Assembly: GCA_034112105.1 (NCBI GenBank)
Contig: JAWUVZ010000139.1
Location: forward strand, 1 to 15,986
DNA length: 15,986 bases
Direction: 5' to 3'
DNA from: Glaciecola sp034112105
GTDB lineage: Bacteria; Pseudomonadota; Gammaproteobacteria; Enterobacterales; Alteromonadaceae
The notes beneath the pieces were generated by a model. The model was given only the letters and a program-made list of their open reading frames with translations, was not told the origin of the DNA and ran no database searches. Both the position numbers and the translations under genes were made by a program. Shown here piece after piece: positions 8,161-15,986 of the stretch (the first letter of the stretch is position 1; the number at the start of each line of letters is the position of its first letter).

Positions 8161-9807
8161 TTAGCTTTTTTCCAAAACTAAAGACACTAGTTCTTCTGCC
8201 TCTTTTACTAATTGTTGTAGGTGAGTTTCACCCAGAAAACTCTCAGCATAAATTTTATAAACATTCTCAGTCCCAGATGGCCTAGCTGCAAACCAGCCAT
8301 TTTCTGTACTCACTTTTACTCCACCAATAGGCGCATTATTGCCCGGTGCATGAGTTTGCACATTAATAATTTGCTCACCCGCTAGTTTGGTCGTCGTAAC
8401 CACATCTGTTGTCATACTAGACAATGCATTTTTTTGTTCCAATGTAGCTGCAACATCAATGCGCGTATAAGATGGGGTTCCATGAACTTGAGTTAGTTTT
8501 TCATATTGTTCAGATGGATCTTCACCGACAATGGCTGTCATTTCCGCTGCTAACAGACACATAATAAAACCATCTTTATCCGTAGCCCAAGGAGTGCCAT
8601 TGTGTCTTAAAAAAATACCCCCAGCAGATTCTTCGCCAGCAAACCCTATCGTCTGTGCATTTAAGCCTTCGACAAACCATTTAAAACCGACTGGCATTTC
8701 CTTTACCTGACGATCCAAGCTAGTGCAAACACGATCAATCATACTGCTGGAAACCAATGTTTTCCCAACATGCAAACGACTGGGCCATTGTCCACGATGT
8801 TGATATAAGTAGTTGATCGCAACAGCAAGATAATTATTTGGATTCATCAAACCAGCCGATGGGGTAACTATGCCATGTCGGTCAAAATCTGGATCGTTAC
8901 CAAACGCTAAGTCATACTTATCTTTAAGCTTTATGAGGCCTGCCATCGCACTTGCCGACGAGCAGTCCATCCTAATTTTGCCGTCTTTGTCGCAGTGCAT
9001 AAAGCTAAATTGTTGATCCACCTTTTTGTTTACTACCTCGATGTTTAGGTTGTATTGATCTGCAATTCTATCCCAATAATAAATACCTGAACCACCTAAG
9101 GGATCGGTTCCAAGCTTCAATTTCGCATCAGCAATACCGGACATATTGATTACTTGGTCTAGTTCATTAATATAAGCAGTAGCAAAATCAATTTGAGTTA
9201 CATGATTCGATTGCATTGCTTTTGTAATCGTTATCCGCCTGACTTGCTTACAACTGTTCGCAATAATTTCATTGGCTCGGTTTTGAATTTGATTGGTGAC
9301 ATTTGAGTCAGCGGGGCCACCGTGGGGAGGGTTATATTTAAAACCACCATCGGACGGAGGATTATGTGACGGCGTAACTACAATACCGTCAGCAAAACCA
9401 CTGTTTCTGCCCTTGTTATAAGCCAAGATACAATGAGAAATAACCGGCGTGGGCGTGAAACCGTTGTTTTCTTGAATAACGATATCAACGTTATTCGCCG
9501 CCAGCACCTCGATACAAGTCGTGACTGCCGCTTCAGATAGCGCGTGAGTGTCCATACCGATAAATATTGGGCCGGTGATATCATGTGCCGTTCTATACTC
9601 AACTAGCGCTTGCGAAATCGCAGCAATATGTATGTCATTAAAGGTAATGAGAGAAGAACACCCACGATGCCCAGATGTCCCGAAACTGACTCTTTGTTGC
9701 GCTATTTCAACTGAAGGCACAAATGAATAATAATCGGTTATTAGACGAGCGACATTAATTAGCATATCGGTAGTGGCAAGCTGTCCTGCCATTGGATGAA
9801 GACTCAT
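8161..9807 (-). CDS. pgm: Phosphoglucomutase (alpha-D-glucose phosphate-specific)
   Basis: Pgm (548 residues; about 546 in E. coli) interconverts glucose-1-phosphate and glucose-6-phosphate, linking glycogen breakdown to glycolysis. Family motifs appear in order. FGTSGHRG is at residues 42-49. The phosphoserine loop VTPSHNPPSDGG has catalytic Ser147. The magnesium loop NDPDFDRHG has Asp305, Asp307 and Asp309. The sugar loop GEESAGG starts at 391, and the phosphate-binding RPSGTE is at 509-514. The frame is open for 49 more codons upstream, but the ATG at 9807 is preferred. It has a strong AAGGA site 5 nt upstream, and the protein then begins MSLHPMAGQLA, resembling the MAIHNRAGQPA start of the E. 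coli enzyme. The upstream extension has no family match. It is divergent from the moxR operon and upstream of glgP. Confidence 0.97.
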   Translation of the reverse strand: MSLHPMAGQLATTDMLINVARLITDYYSFVPSVEIAQQRVSFGTSGHRGCSSLITFNDIHIAAISQALVEYRTAHDITGPIFIGMDTHALSEAAVTTCIEVLAANNVDIVIQENNGFTPTPVISHCILAYNKGRNSGFADGIVVTPSHNPPSDGGFKYNPPHGGPADSNVTNQIQNRANEIIANSCKQVRRITITKAMQSNHVTQIDFATAYINELDQVINMSGIADAKLKLGTDPLGGSGIYYWDRIADQYNLNIEVVNKKVDQQFSFMHCDKDGKIRMDCSSASAMAGLIKLKDKYDLAFGNDPDFDRHGIVTPSAGLMNPNNYLAVAINYLYQHRGQWPSRLHVGKTLVSSSMIDRVCTSLDRQVKEMPVGFKWFVEGLNAQTIGFAGEESAGGIFLRHNGTPWATDKDGFIMCLLAAEMTAIVGEDPSEQYEKLTQVHGTPSYTRIDVAATLEQKNALSSMTTDVVTTTKLAGEQIINVQTHAPGNNAPIGGVKVSTENGWFAARPSGTENVYKIYAESFLGETHLQQLVKEAEELVSLVLEKS

Positions 9808-9812
9808 ATTTT

Positions 9813-9817
9813 TCCTT
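9813..9817 (-). promoter_or_regulatory. Ribosome binding site deciding the pgm start
   Basis: On the minus strand AAGGA is followed by 5 nt and then ATG. It is the best Shine-Dalgarno match near this gene and selects the internal ATG at 9807 over starts further upstream in the open frame. Confidence 0.8.
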
Positions 9818-9836
9818 TTTCGACAAGTTTTCGGAC

Positions 9837-9850
9837 GGTAATATGTTACC
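9837..9850. promoter_or_regulatory. Short inverted repeat between pgm and moxR (GGTAA-N4-TTACC)
   Basis: A 14-nt inverted repeat with 5-bp arms, centred about 36 nt upstream of the pgm start. That position would overlap or flank the pgm promoter. Short arms can arise by chance, so the call is tentative. A second repeat is centred 31 bp away, about three helical turns. Confidence 0.3.
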
Positions 9851-9866
9851 TTTAATTGCAGAAAAA

Positions 9867-9882
9867 ACCTACATACGTAGGT
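9867..9882. promoter_or_regulatory. Short inverted repeat between pgm and moxR (ACCTAC-N4-GTAGGT)
   Basis: A 16-nt inverted repeat with 6-bp arms in the middle of the 134-nt divergent intergenic region. Its ACCT and AGGT ends recall the TACCT and AGGTA ends of the 23-nt palindrome before glgP, which hints at a shared regulator of the two glycogen genes. That link is inference. Confidence 0.33.
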
Positions 9883-9941
9883 ATTAATCCGGTAAAGGTA
9901 GTTTTTAACTAATTCAATTACACTAGATTTAAGAGCGGTTA

Positions 9942-10886
9942 GTGCAAAAAACATATGGCGAATATAAAAATCAGATGCGAAAAGATATAGAAAGCTGTGT
10001 GACAGCCATAAGACAAAAAATCAAAGGCAAGGATGAGCAAATACAATTAGCTCTCGTTTGCTTATTAGCTAAAGGTCATTTGTTATTAGAAGACCTACCA
10101 GGAATGGGAAAAACAACGTTGAGCCAATGCTTAGCATCCGTTCTTAGTATGGATTATGCGCGGGTCCAATTTACTTCAGACTTGCTTCCTGCGGACATGT
10201 TAGGCGTCAATATATATGAACCCGACAGCCATCAATTCAGCTTTCACCCTGGTCCAATATTTCACCAAGTGTTGTTAGCCGACGAAATAAATAGAGCAAG
10301 TCCTAAAACCCAAAGTGCATTGCTTGAAGCTATGGCTGAAAGCCAAGTAACAATTGATGGCAACAGTTACGAATTACCCATGCCCTTCTTTGTAATTGCA
10401 ACTCAAAATCCATTATTTCAATCAGGTACCTACCCGTTGCCCGAGTCTCAAATTGATCGTTTCACAATGAAATTATCGTTAGGTTTCCCTAACTTTGAAG
10501 CTGAAAAATCCATGTTATTAAATAACAATGACCGCTCGTTTAGTCAAACAGTATTAGACACTCAACAGCTTTTAGAACTGCAAAGACAAGTGTCTGATGT
10601 AGTGGTCAGCGAAGCGGTAGTTGATTATATATTAACACTCGTTAATACAACCAGAGACAATCCTGAATTCCCAAATGCGTTATCTCCCAGAGCCTCAAAA
10701 GCAATATATCACTGCGCACAAGCATTTGCGTTTATACATGATAGAACTTACGTTATTCCTGAAGATGTTCAAATGATCTTTCCATCGGTTACTGAACATC
10801 GACTAAGAGGTCAAGAGCAGTTCGCACAAAATACTAGTTCACTTAGCGTGCAGTTATTGAAAAAAGTCGACCCTATTGCCGCTTAG
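9942..10886 (+). CDS. MoxR-family AAA+ ATPase
   Basis: A 314-residue AAA+ ATPase of the MoxR/RavA group. Walker A is LPGMGKTTL (Gly54 to Thr58). Walker B is LLADEINRA (Asp114-Glu115). Sensor 1 lies in ATQNP (Asn156), the LPESQIDRF segment has the conserved Arg173, and the C-terminal lid (about residues 210-310) contains LSPRASKAI. MoxR proteins act as chaperone-like ATPases, often with partners encoded next door. Here the partners are a DUF58 protein and a TgpA-like transglutaminase, a recurring gene trio in gammaproteobacteria. The start is a GTG at 9942 with an AAGAG site 6 nt upstream. An ATG 11 codons further in lacks a ribosome site. The gap to the DUF58 gene is 9 nt, so they are co-transcribed. 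Confidence 0.93.
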   Translation: MQKTYGEYKNQMRKDIESCVTAIRQKIKGKDEQIQLALVCLLAKGHLLLEDLPGMGKTTLSQCLASVLSMDYARVQFTSDLLPADMLGVNIYEPDSHQFSFHPGPIFHQVLLADEINRASPKTQSALLEAMAESQVTIDGNSYELPMPFFVIATQNPLFQSGTYPLPESQIDRFTMKLSLGFPNFEAEKSMLLNNNDRSFSQTVLDTQQLLELQRQVSDVVVSEAVVDYILTLVNTTRDNPEFPNALSPRASKAIYHCAQAFAFIHDRTYVIPEDVQMIFPSVTEHRLRGQEQFAQNTSSLSVQLLKKVDPIAA

Positions 10887-10895
10887 GAATTTTTT

Positions 10896-11921
10896 ATGAA
10901 GTACTGGACTCAAAAACGTATCGACCAATGGTTGGATAAGCGCATTCCATCAAGTCCCGCTTATCAGATGGATGTAAACAACACATTTATACTACCGACT
11001 CGATTTGGTTGGGCTATCCTAGGCTTAATGAGTTGTTTGTTCATCTTAGGTACAAATTACCAAAACAACGTCATTTTAATGTTTTGTTACTTTGTGTTCG
11101 CTCTTTTGCTACTCTCCTTATTTCATAGCTATGTTAACTTTGTGCAATTCCATATTGCCTTTCGACCTATCCACAACTCCTTCGCCAATAAATATGTTCA
11201 ATTGCAACTTGATTTGTCGCACAAAGTAAATAGAACAGCGCTCCACTCGTTGTCAAATATCGCTATTTTTAGCAAACGTTATCCTGTTTATGAATACTTA
11301 GAAGATGGTGTAAACACTATCGCAATACATCAATTCTCAAGAGGATTACATGAGCTACCTAGAGTGTCAATTGAGAGTATTTTCCCCTTCGGATTATTTA
11401 GATGTTGGTCACACCTTTCTGTACCCAGCCAGTTTTTCGTTTTTCCGGCCCCTATTGCTTGCAGTTTAAAATTACGCCAGCACAATTCAAAAGGTAATAC
11501 AGGCAATAAGTCCGGTGTTACAATAACCACAGAAGACTTACAGGGTATAAGAGACTATCGCGATTCGGACCCTATTCATCATGTGTCATGGAAACATTTT
11601 GCAAAAGGCCAAGGTTTACTTAGTAAAGATTTTAGTGAACGTTCTGCAATATCAGGCTGGTTACATTTCAGTGATTACTTTAATGGAAACGTTGAATATG
11701 CACTTAGCGAAATTACCTTTCAAATACTCGAATTAAGCAATCAAGAAGCAAGCTTCGGTTTTTCAATTGGAAAACAACAAATAATGCCAAACACTGGCAT
11801 GCAACATAAACAAAAATGCTTAGAAACCGTTGCATTATATCGCCACAACCAAGCCCAGCATAATATTTGCGACAACGATGATGCTACCGAAATGGAGCAT
11901 CCGCAACATGCAAAGAGTTAA
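10896..11921 (+). CDS. DUF58 domain-containing membrane protein
   Basis: A 341-residue protein with two adjacent hydrophobic segments near the N-terminus (about residues 36-53 and 59-77), followed by a mainly soluble part. The DUF58 core is seen around residues 217-246 as GIRDYRDSDPIHHVSWKHFA. The family usually has GD where this protein has SD, so the motif is slightly altered. DUF58 proteins lie between moxR and transglutaminase genes in many bacteria and are thought to be membrane partners of the MoxR ATPase; their biochemical role is unknown. The ribosome site (AGGA) overlaps the TAG stop of moxR, with 8 nt between it and the ATG. The 3' end overlaps the chosen tgpA start by 14 nt. Confidence 0.88.
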   Translation: MKYWTQKRIDQWLDKRIPSSPAYQMDVNNTFILPTRFGWAILGLMSCLFILGTNYQNNVILMFCYFVFALLLLSLFHSYVNFVQFHIAFRPIHNSFANKYVQLQLDLSHKVNRTALHSLSNIAIFSKRYPVYEYLEDGVNTIAIHQFSRGLHELPRVSIESIFPFGLFRCWSHLSVPSQFFVFPAPIACSLKLRQHNSKGNTGNKSGVTITTEDLQGIRDYRDSDPIHHVSWKHFAKGQGLLSKDFSERSAISGWLHFSDYFNGNVEYALSEITFQILELSNQEASFGFSIGKQQIMPNTGMQHKQKCLETVALYRHNQAQHNICDNDDATEMEHPQHAKS

Positions 11922-13911
11922 AGTCTACAATCAAAAAATTGCTTCGTTGATAACATTAGGTACCTTTGCTGCCCTAATAATCTCATTAATAGAGCCATTA
12001 ATGGGATGGGTTTTAGTCTTATGTGCTTGCTCATTTTGCATTACCTTATACAAGTCAATTAAGCACAGTAACCCTCTTAAAAATTCAATATTGAATTTAT
12101 TAGCTATTTTATGCATCTCAATTTTAATTTGGTTAGCGACAGATCATGGCTTATTAAAAACGATGATTAATTTGCTCGTGGTTGCTTGTTGTTTAAAAAT
12201 TCTAAATTTACACCATACTGGTGACTATCAAATAGTTGTGTCAATTCAGCTTTTTTTGGTCGCCTGTGGACTTATTTTCCATCAAAGTTTACTAAATAGT
12301 TTATTTTACGCACTGCTGGTTATCTTCATGTTTTGCGCATTACACGCCATTAAAATTAAAGAGACTAGCCTAAACAATTATTCAAAGCACACTGTTATTC
12401 TTCTTCTACAAGCGATCCCAATAGCCGCTTTATTGTTTTTTGTTACACCCAAACTGTCTCCGTTATGGCAAATGCCAATTAACCAGTCTAATACAACGGG
12501 CTTATCTGAAAAAATGACACCCGGTGACATTGCAAATTTAGCAAAGTCGGATGAGTTAGTCTTCAGGGCTGAATTTACGGGTTCCTTGCCGTCTCCACAA
12601 CAGCGTTATTGGCGTGCTATTGTATTAGACAAATTTGATGGAAAAAGCTGGTCTATTTCGAAAAGAGATAATAGTTTTGATGGTCCTAAAACAATAGAAT
12701 TTCAGGGGCAGTCATTAGATTATATTGTGATAGCCCAGCCGACATCGACGAAATGGCTATATTCTCTAGACATTCCAATTTTAATCCGAGGTCTATCAAC
12801 GCAAACTATATCAACCAATCAACAGTTTCAATTAACCGGCAGCAGACCTTTATATACGAGGGGTTTATACGCTATTAAATCATTTGTAGAACAGCCTTTA
12901 AACATTTATAGAGGCTATGAAAATTTGTCTCAGTATTTACAAATACCAGCAGATGGTAACCCAGATACTGTTGACTTCGTCATCCAGAATATTAATTCAT
13001 CGATGACAACTCAAGAAAAAATAGACAAGTTAACATCGCCGTTTTTAAGTAGTGATTTTAGCTACACACTTTCACCACCGTTGATGCAATCTGCACCTAT
13101 TGATGAATTCTTGTTTAAAAACAAAACCGGATTTTGTTCCCACTATGCGTCCGCACTCACCTACATGTTGCGCCTTGCAAACGTCCCAGCTCGCATTGTA
13201 ACCGGATATCAAGGAGGAGAGGTGCAATCTGGCAATGTAATAAGTGTACATCAATTTGACGCACACGCGTGGGTAGAAGCTTGGGATAATGACAAAGGAT
13301 GGATTCGCATAGACCCCACTGCAATCGTTGCACCTAATAGAGTGATATCCGGTCTGCTAAGCATGATACAAAATCAACAAGAATTTAGGGAGCAATCTCC
13401 GTTTTCCCTAACTAACTTAAAACAATATGCGGTATATAATCAATTAAGACTTTTGATGGCACAGATGGATCATAGTTGGGATCAATCTATATTGAGTTAC
13501 AACCAAGAAAGGCAAAAGTCACTGCTAAAAGGAATATTTGGAAATATAAAAGCTGAAAGCTTCAGTTACGCCCTTATTGGTAGTTTTGTGATTATTGGGC
13601 TATTTATTGGTTTGTTGTTTGTACCAAAGCGCAAACCAAAGGCATCTGATGAAAGCAAATGGATAAATAAGCTGTTTCAATTATTCGAAAAGCAAAAATT
13701 ATCTCGCATTGAGAATGAGACATTACAGCAATTTAGTCAGCGAATAGGTCCGCAATTAACGCCACTAGCCAACAGTGCGCTTGGCTTTATAGTTAAAGAA
13801 TATTACGAGTGGAAATATACCAACATACAGCAAAAAAGCGCATTTGAAACACTTAGAGTCCGACTGCATAAACACATGATGACCTTACAATCGCAATTTA
13901 CTAGTAAATAA
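11908..13911 (+). CDS. tgpA: TgpA-like membrane transglutaminase (DUF3488, transglutaminase core, DUF4129)
   Basis: A 667-residue protein matching Pseudomonas TgpA in length and layout. About six or seven hydrophobic segments occupy roughly residues 12-180 (DUF3488). A presumed periplasmic region with the transglutaminase core follows. One more membrane span lies at about 554-572, and a C-terminal DUF4129-type tail ends the protein. The catalytic triad is visible: Cys410 in NKTGFCSHYA, His453 in FDAHAWVEAW and Asp469 in WIRIDPT. In P. aeruginosa TgpA is an inner-membrane protein needed for growth; its substrate is unclear. The start chosen is the ATG at 11908, with GGAG 10 nt upstream and a 14-nt overlap with the DUF58 gene. 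An ATG at 11830 would force a 92-nt overlap and add 26 residues without family support. It is the last intact gene of the operon. Confidence 0.9.
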   Translation: MQRVKVYNQKIASLITLGTFAALIISLIEPLMGWVLVLCACSFCITLYKSIKHSNPLKNSILNLLAILCISILIWLATDHGLLKTMINLLVVACCLKILNLHHTGDYQIVVSIQLFLVACGLIFHQSLLNSLFYALLVIFMFCALHAIKIKETSLNNYSKHTVILLLQAIPIAALLFFVTPKLSPLWQMPINQSNTTGLSEKMTPGDIANLAKSDELVFRAEFTGSLPSPQQRYWRAIVLDKFDGKSWSISKRDNSFDGPKTIEFQGQSLDYIVIAQPTSTKWLYSLDIPILIRGLSTQTISTNQQFQLTGSRPLYTRGLYAIKSFVEQPLNIYRGYENLSQYLQIPADGNPDTVDFVIQNINSSMTTQEKIDKLTSPFLSSDFSYTLSPPLMQSAPIDEFLFKNKTGFCSHYASALTYMLRLANVPARIVTGYQGGEVQSGNVISVHQFDAHAWVEAWDNDKGWIRIDPTAIVAPNRVISGLLSMIQNQQEFREQSPFSLTNLKQYAVYNQLRLLMAQMDHSWDQSILSYNQERQKSLLKGIFGNIKAESFSYALIGSFVIIGLFIGLLFVPKRKPKASDESKWINKLFQLFEKQKLSRIENETLQQFSQRIGPQLTPLANSALGFIVKEYYEWKYTNIQQKSAFETLRVRLHKHMMTLQSQFTSK

Positions 13912-13925
13912 TTAAGAGGATTAAC

Positions 13926-14126
13926 ATTGATTTTCACCTAACGTTGGAAGGTGACTTTTGGAGTACCACTAAGAAACAAGTACTATTGTGAAAGTATTGT
14001 CATTTCAAAAAGTTAGGGAATGCTTGCAAATACCTAGATGCCGGTGATATTCAAAACCTAATAGCAACCCTATATCGGCTAACTGCCAAACGCCTTGGCT
14101 TAAACCATGTAAATATTACTGACATA
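13926..14126 (+). pseudogene. Possible decayed small gene downstream of tgpA
   Basis: No intact gene is present here, but one plus-strand frame reads like protein. It contains LTLEGDFWSTTKKQVLL, then an in-frame TGA at 13989-13991, then more coding-like sequence including NLIATLYRLTAKRLGLN before the terminator. A good AAGAGGA ribosome site (13914-13920) sits 5 nt before an ATT at 13926, where a start codon would be expected. One change would restore ATG and one would turn the TGA into Trp. This fits a small gene, originally about 65 residues, that has lost its start and gained a stop. I do not recognise the family. The stop-free stretch could also be chance. Confidence 0.3.
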
Positions 14127-14127
14127 A

Positions 14128-14151
14128 AAAACCCAGCTAAAGCTGGGTTTT
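14128..14151. terminator. Bidirectional intrinsic terminator between the tgpA operon and EF-G 2
   Basis: An 11-bp perfect stem (AAAACCCAGCT paired with AGCTGGGTTTT) encloses a 2-nt AA loop. On the plus strand it ends in TTTTGT. On the minus strand the stem is followed by a longer T run (six T in total), so termination should be stronger for EF-G 2, whose stop lies 25 nt upstream of it. It lies between convergent genes and probably ends both transcripts. Confidence 0.92.
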
Positions 14152-14176
14152 GTAGGTATTTAACTAGCTCAAAACA

Positions 14177-15986
14177 CTATTTCTTAGCTGCTTTTCTCGC
14201 TTTAACTTCTTCAATAACAGACTCAGCAACGTTCGCTGGGCAAGGGTTGTAGTGTGAGAATTCCATTGAAAACTGACCACGACCCGATGTCATTGTGCGA
14301 AGCGAACCAATATAACCAAACATTTCTGAAAGTGGCACATCGGCTTTAACGCGCACACCAGTAACACCTGGTTGTTGATCTTTTATCATACCGCGACGAC
14401 GGTTTAAATCACCAATAACATCACCAACATGGTCGTCTGGCGTATAAACGTCAACAGCCATAATAGGTTCAATTAACTGTGGACCAGCTTTCGGGATTGA
14501 CTGACGGAAGGCGCCTTTTGCAGCAATTTCAAATGCAATTGCAGATGAATCCACGGCATGGAAACCACCATCGTAAAGTTCAACTTCGACATCCAATACA
14601 GGGAATCCAGCCATTACGCCTTCTCCCATCATGCCTCTAAAACCCTTCTCAATTGCTGGGAAAAATTCCTTAGGAACGTTACCACCAACAACTTTAGAAA
14701 CAAATGTAAAACCAGTGTTCGCTTCACCTGGACGGATCTTGTAATCAATTTTACCAAACTGACCAGAACCACCAGATTGTTTCTTGTGAGTATATGAGTC
14801 ATCAACTTCTTTGGTAATTGTTTCACGATATGCAACTTGAGGCTTACCAACAACCAACTCAACACCGTAAGTACGCTTAAGAATGTCTACTTTAATATCT
14901 AAGTGAAGTTCACCCATTCCACGCAAAATTGTTTCACCCGAATCTTCATCAGTTTCAACTTTGAATGTTGGATCTTCAGCAACCATTTTCCCAATTGCAA
15001 TACCCATCTTTTCAGTAGAGCCTTTATCAGCAGGTGCAACTGCAATAGAAATAACTGGTTCAGGGAAAACCATTGGCTCTAGCGTACAAGAATGTTTCGG
15101 ATCACATAATTTATGACCTGTTTGAACGTTCTTCATACAAACGATAGCAATAATATCACCAGCTTGAGCTGTACTTATTTCAGTACGGTCATTCGCGTGC
15201 ATTTCAACCATGCGGCCTACACGTTCTGACTTACCGGTAAACGAGTTAAGAATACTGTCACCTTTGTTCAACGTACCAGAATAGATACGGATAAAGGTTA
15301 GTGCGCCAAAACGGTCAACCATGATTTTAAATGCTAAGGCACGGAAAGGTTCTGTAGGATAAACAATCGCTTTTAAGCCATTCGGCTCACCAAATTCATC
15401 AGTCAAATCTTGTGGGTCAACTTCAGCTGGCGCCGGCAAGTAATCAACAACGGCGTCAAGAATATTTTGGACACCCTTGTTCTTAAACGCAGAACCACAA
15501 TATGTTGGGAAGAACTCAAGTTTACGAGTACCGTCGCGGATGCAACGCTTGACGTCAGCTAGAGACGGTGTTTCACCTTCCATATATGCCATCAATAATT
15601 CGTCATCTTGCTCTAAAGCCGTTTCAATTAGAAGTTCGTGGTATTCATTTACCTTGTCAACCATATCAGCAGGCACTTCACCGACAGTGAAGTTCTCTGG
15701 AAGACCGGTGTCATCCCAAATGTATGATTTTTTCTCAAGTACATCAACGATACCTACGAAGTCGTCCTCAATGCCAATTGGCAAAGCCATAACGAGCGGA
15801 TTTGCACCCAACACGTCTTTAACTTGCTTAACAACACGGTAGAAGTCAGCACCCATGCGGTCCATTTTGTTCACGAATATAATTCGTGCAACTTCTGAGT
15901 CGTTCGCGTAGCGCCAGTTTGTTTCTGATTGTGGCTCAACACCACCAGATCCGCAAAAAACACCCACACCACCATCAAGTACTTTC
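14177..15986 (-). CDS. fusA: Elongation factor G, EF-G 2 type (5' end beyond the window)
   Basis: About 602 C-terminal codons of a roughly 695-residue EF-G are present; the frame is still open at the right edge, where it reads KVLDGGVGVFCGSGGVEPQ. EF-G is a translational GTPase that drives tRNA-mRNA translocation and, with RRF, ribosome recycling. The G4 motif NKMD and the G5 region CGSAFKNKG are visible; G1 to G3 would lie outside. Domains II to V follow, with GMGELHLDIKVDILKR, the domain IV segment QSGGSGQFGKIDYK and the C-terminal GYIGSLRTMTSGRGQFSMEF. The VFCGSGGVEPQSETNWRYAN form resembles the second EF-G paralogue of Vibrio, Shewanella and Colwellia (EF-G 2, also called fusB or fusA2). 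The absence of str-operon genes supports this. A strong terminator lies just downstream. Confidence 0.95.
   Translation of the reverse strand, partial: KVLDGGVGVFCGSGGVEPQSETNWRYANDSEVARIIFVNKMDRMGADFYRVVKQVKDVLGANPLVMALPIGIEDDFVGIVDVLEKKSYIWDDTGLPENFTVGEVPADMVDKVNEYHELLIETALEQDDELLMAYMEGETPSLADVKRCIRDGTRKLEFFPTYCGSAFKNKGVQNILDAVVDYLPAPAEVDPQDLTDEFGEPNGLKAIVYPTEPFRALAFKIMVDRFGALTFIRIYSGTLNKGDSILNSFTGKSERVGRMVEMHANDRTEISTAQAGDIIAIVCMKNVQTGHKLCDPKHSCTLEPMVFPEPVISIAVAPADKGSTEKMGIAIGKMVAEDPTFKVETDEDSGETILRGMGELHLDIKVDILKRTYGVELVVGKPQVAYRETITKEVDDSYTHKKQSGGSGQFGKIDYKIRPGEANTGFTFVSKVVGGNVPKEFFPAIEKGFRGMMGEGVMAGFPVLDVEVELYDGGFHAVDSSAIAFEIAAKGAFRQSIPKAGPQLIEPIMAVDVYTPDDHVGDVIGDLNRRRGMIKDQQPGVTGVRVKADVPLSEMFGYIGSLRTMTSGRGQFSMEFSHYNPCPANVAESVIEEVKARKAAKK

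Noticed and set aside
9808..9954. A longer pgm product starting at 9954, adding 49 residues.
   Set aside because: The extra residues have no family counterpart and would overlap the start of moxR. The internal ATG at 9807 has a strong ribosome site and gives the usual N-terminus and length.
11830..11907. A longer TgpA-like product starting at 11830.
   Set aside because: It needs a 92-nt overlap with the DUF58 gene, and the added residues are not membrane- or family-like. The ATG at 11908 has GGAG upstream and gives the expected length.
13989..14036. The in-frame TGA at 13989 as a selenocysteine codon, with GTATT...AATAC pairing downstream as a SECIS-like hairpin.
   Set aside because: The stem is only 5 bp with a very long loop, there is no redox-protein context, and the frame also lacks a normal start codon. 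Decay explains it more simply.
14558..15842. Plus-strand open frames opposite EF-G 2 (for example 14558-14797 and 15477-15842).
   Set aside because: They mirror the codons of the well-supported EF-G gene and show no domain, ribosome site or composition of their own. Similar antisense frames opposite glgP, pgm, dapE and astE were dismissed for the same reason.
1..15986. A hidden defence, mobile or biosynthetic system.
   Set aside because: Nearly all coding capacity is accounted for by recognisable chromosomal genes in normal arrangements. No direct-repeat arrays, transposase, integrase, toxin-antitoxin pair or nuclease was seen.

Overview
The window is an AT-rich stretch of ordinary bacterial chromosome. 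It most likely comes from a marine gammaproteobacterium of the order Alteromonadales, in the Colwellia/Thalassotalea neighbourhood. That placement rests on three things: the yffB-dapE pair, which is also found in enterobacteria; an EF-G of the second paralogue type common in Vibrio, Shewanella and Colwellia; and a MoxR-DUF58-TgpA operon. It is inferred from remembered family resemblance, not from a database search. I see no phage, insertion sequence, CRISPR array, tRNA or rRNA, and no new multi-gene system.

Left part, 75-2384, plus strand. Four genes overlap by 1, 4 and 4 nt and look like one operon: a thioredoxin-fold ArsC/YffB protein, dapE (succinyl-diaminopimelate desuccinylase), an M15-type D,D-/L,D-carboxypeptidase-like zinc peptidase, and a 55-residue single-span membrane protein with an acidic tail (DUF2897/YpfN type). 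DapE makes diaminopimelate and lysine precursors and the peptidase probably acts on peptidoglycan peptides, so part of the operon concerns the cell wall.

Middle left, 2492-5281, minus strand, read right to left. A GGDEF-EAL protein (degenerate GGDEF, apparently intact EAL site) is followed by astE (succinylglutamate desuccinylase) and then a HIT-family gene whose GTG start lies inside the end of astE. The rest of the arginine succinyltransferase pathway is not here.

Middle, 5445-9807, minus strand. pgm (phosphoglucomutase) lies upstream of glgP (glycogen phosphorylase). Together they take glycogen to glucose-1-phosphate and then glucose-6-phosphate. The 193-nt gap between them carries a perfect 10-bp-arm inverted repeat just before glgP. 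The 134-nt gap between pgm and the divergent moxR carries two more short inverted repeats.

Right, 9942-13911, plus strand. A MoxR-type AAA+ ATPase, a DUF58 membrane protein and a TgpA-like membrane transglutaminase form a compact operon. It is followed by what looks like a small decayed reading frame (13926-14126) and a strong bidirectional terminator (14128-14151). The terminator also serves the convergent EF-G 2 gene, whose 5' end lies beyond the right edge.

No stretch without a gene exceeds 300 nt. The gaps 2385-2491 (convergent gene ends), 3924-3964 and 5282-5444 (very AT-rich) hold nothing I can name with confidence.
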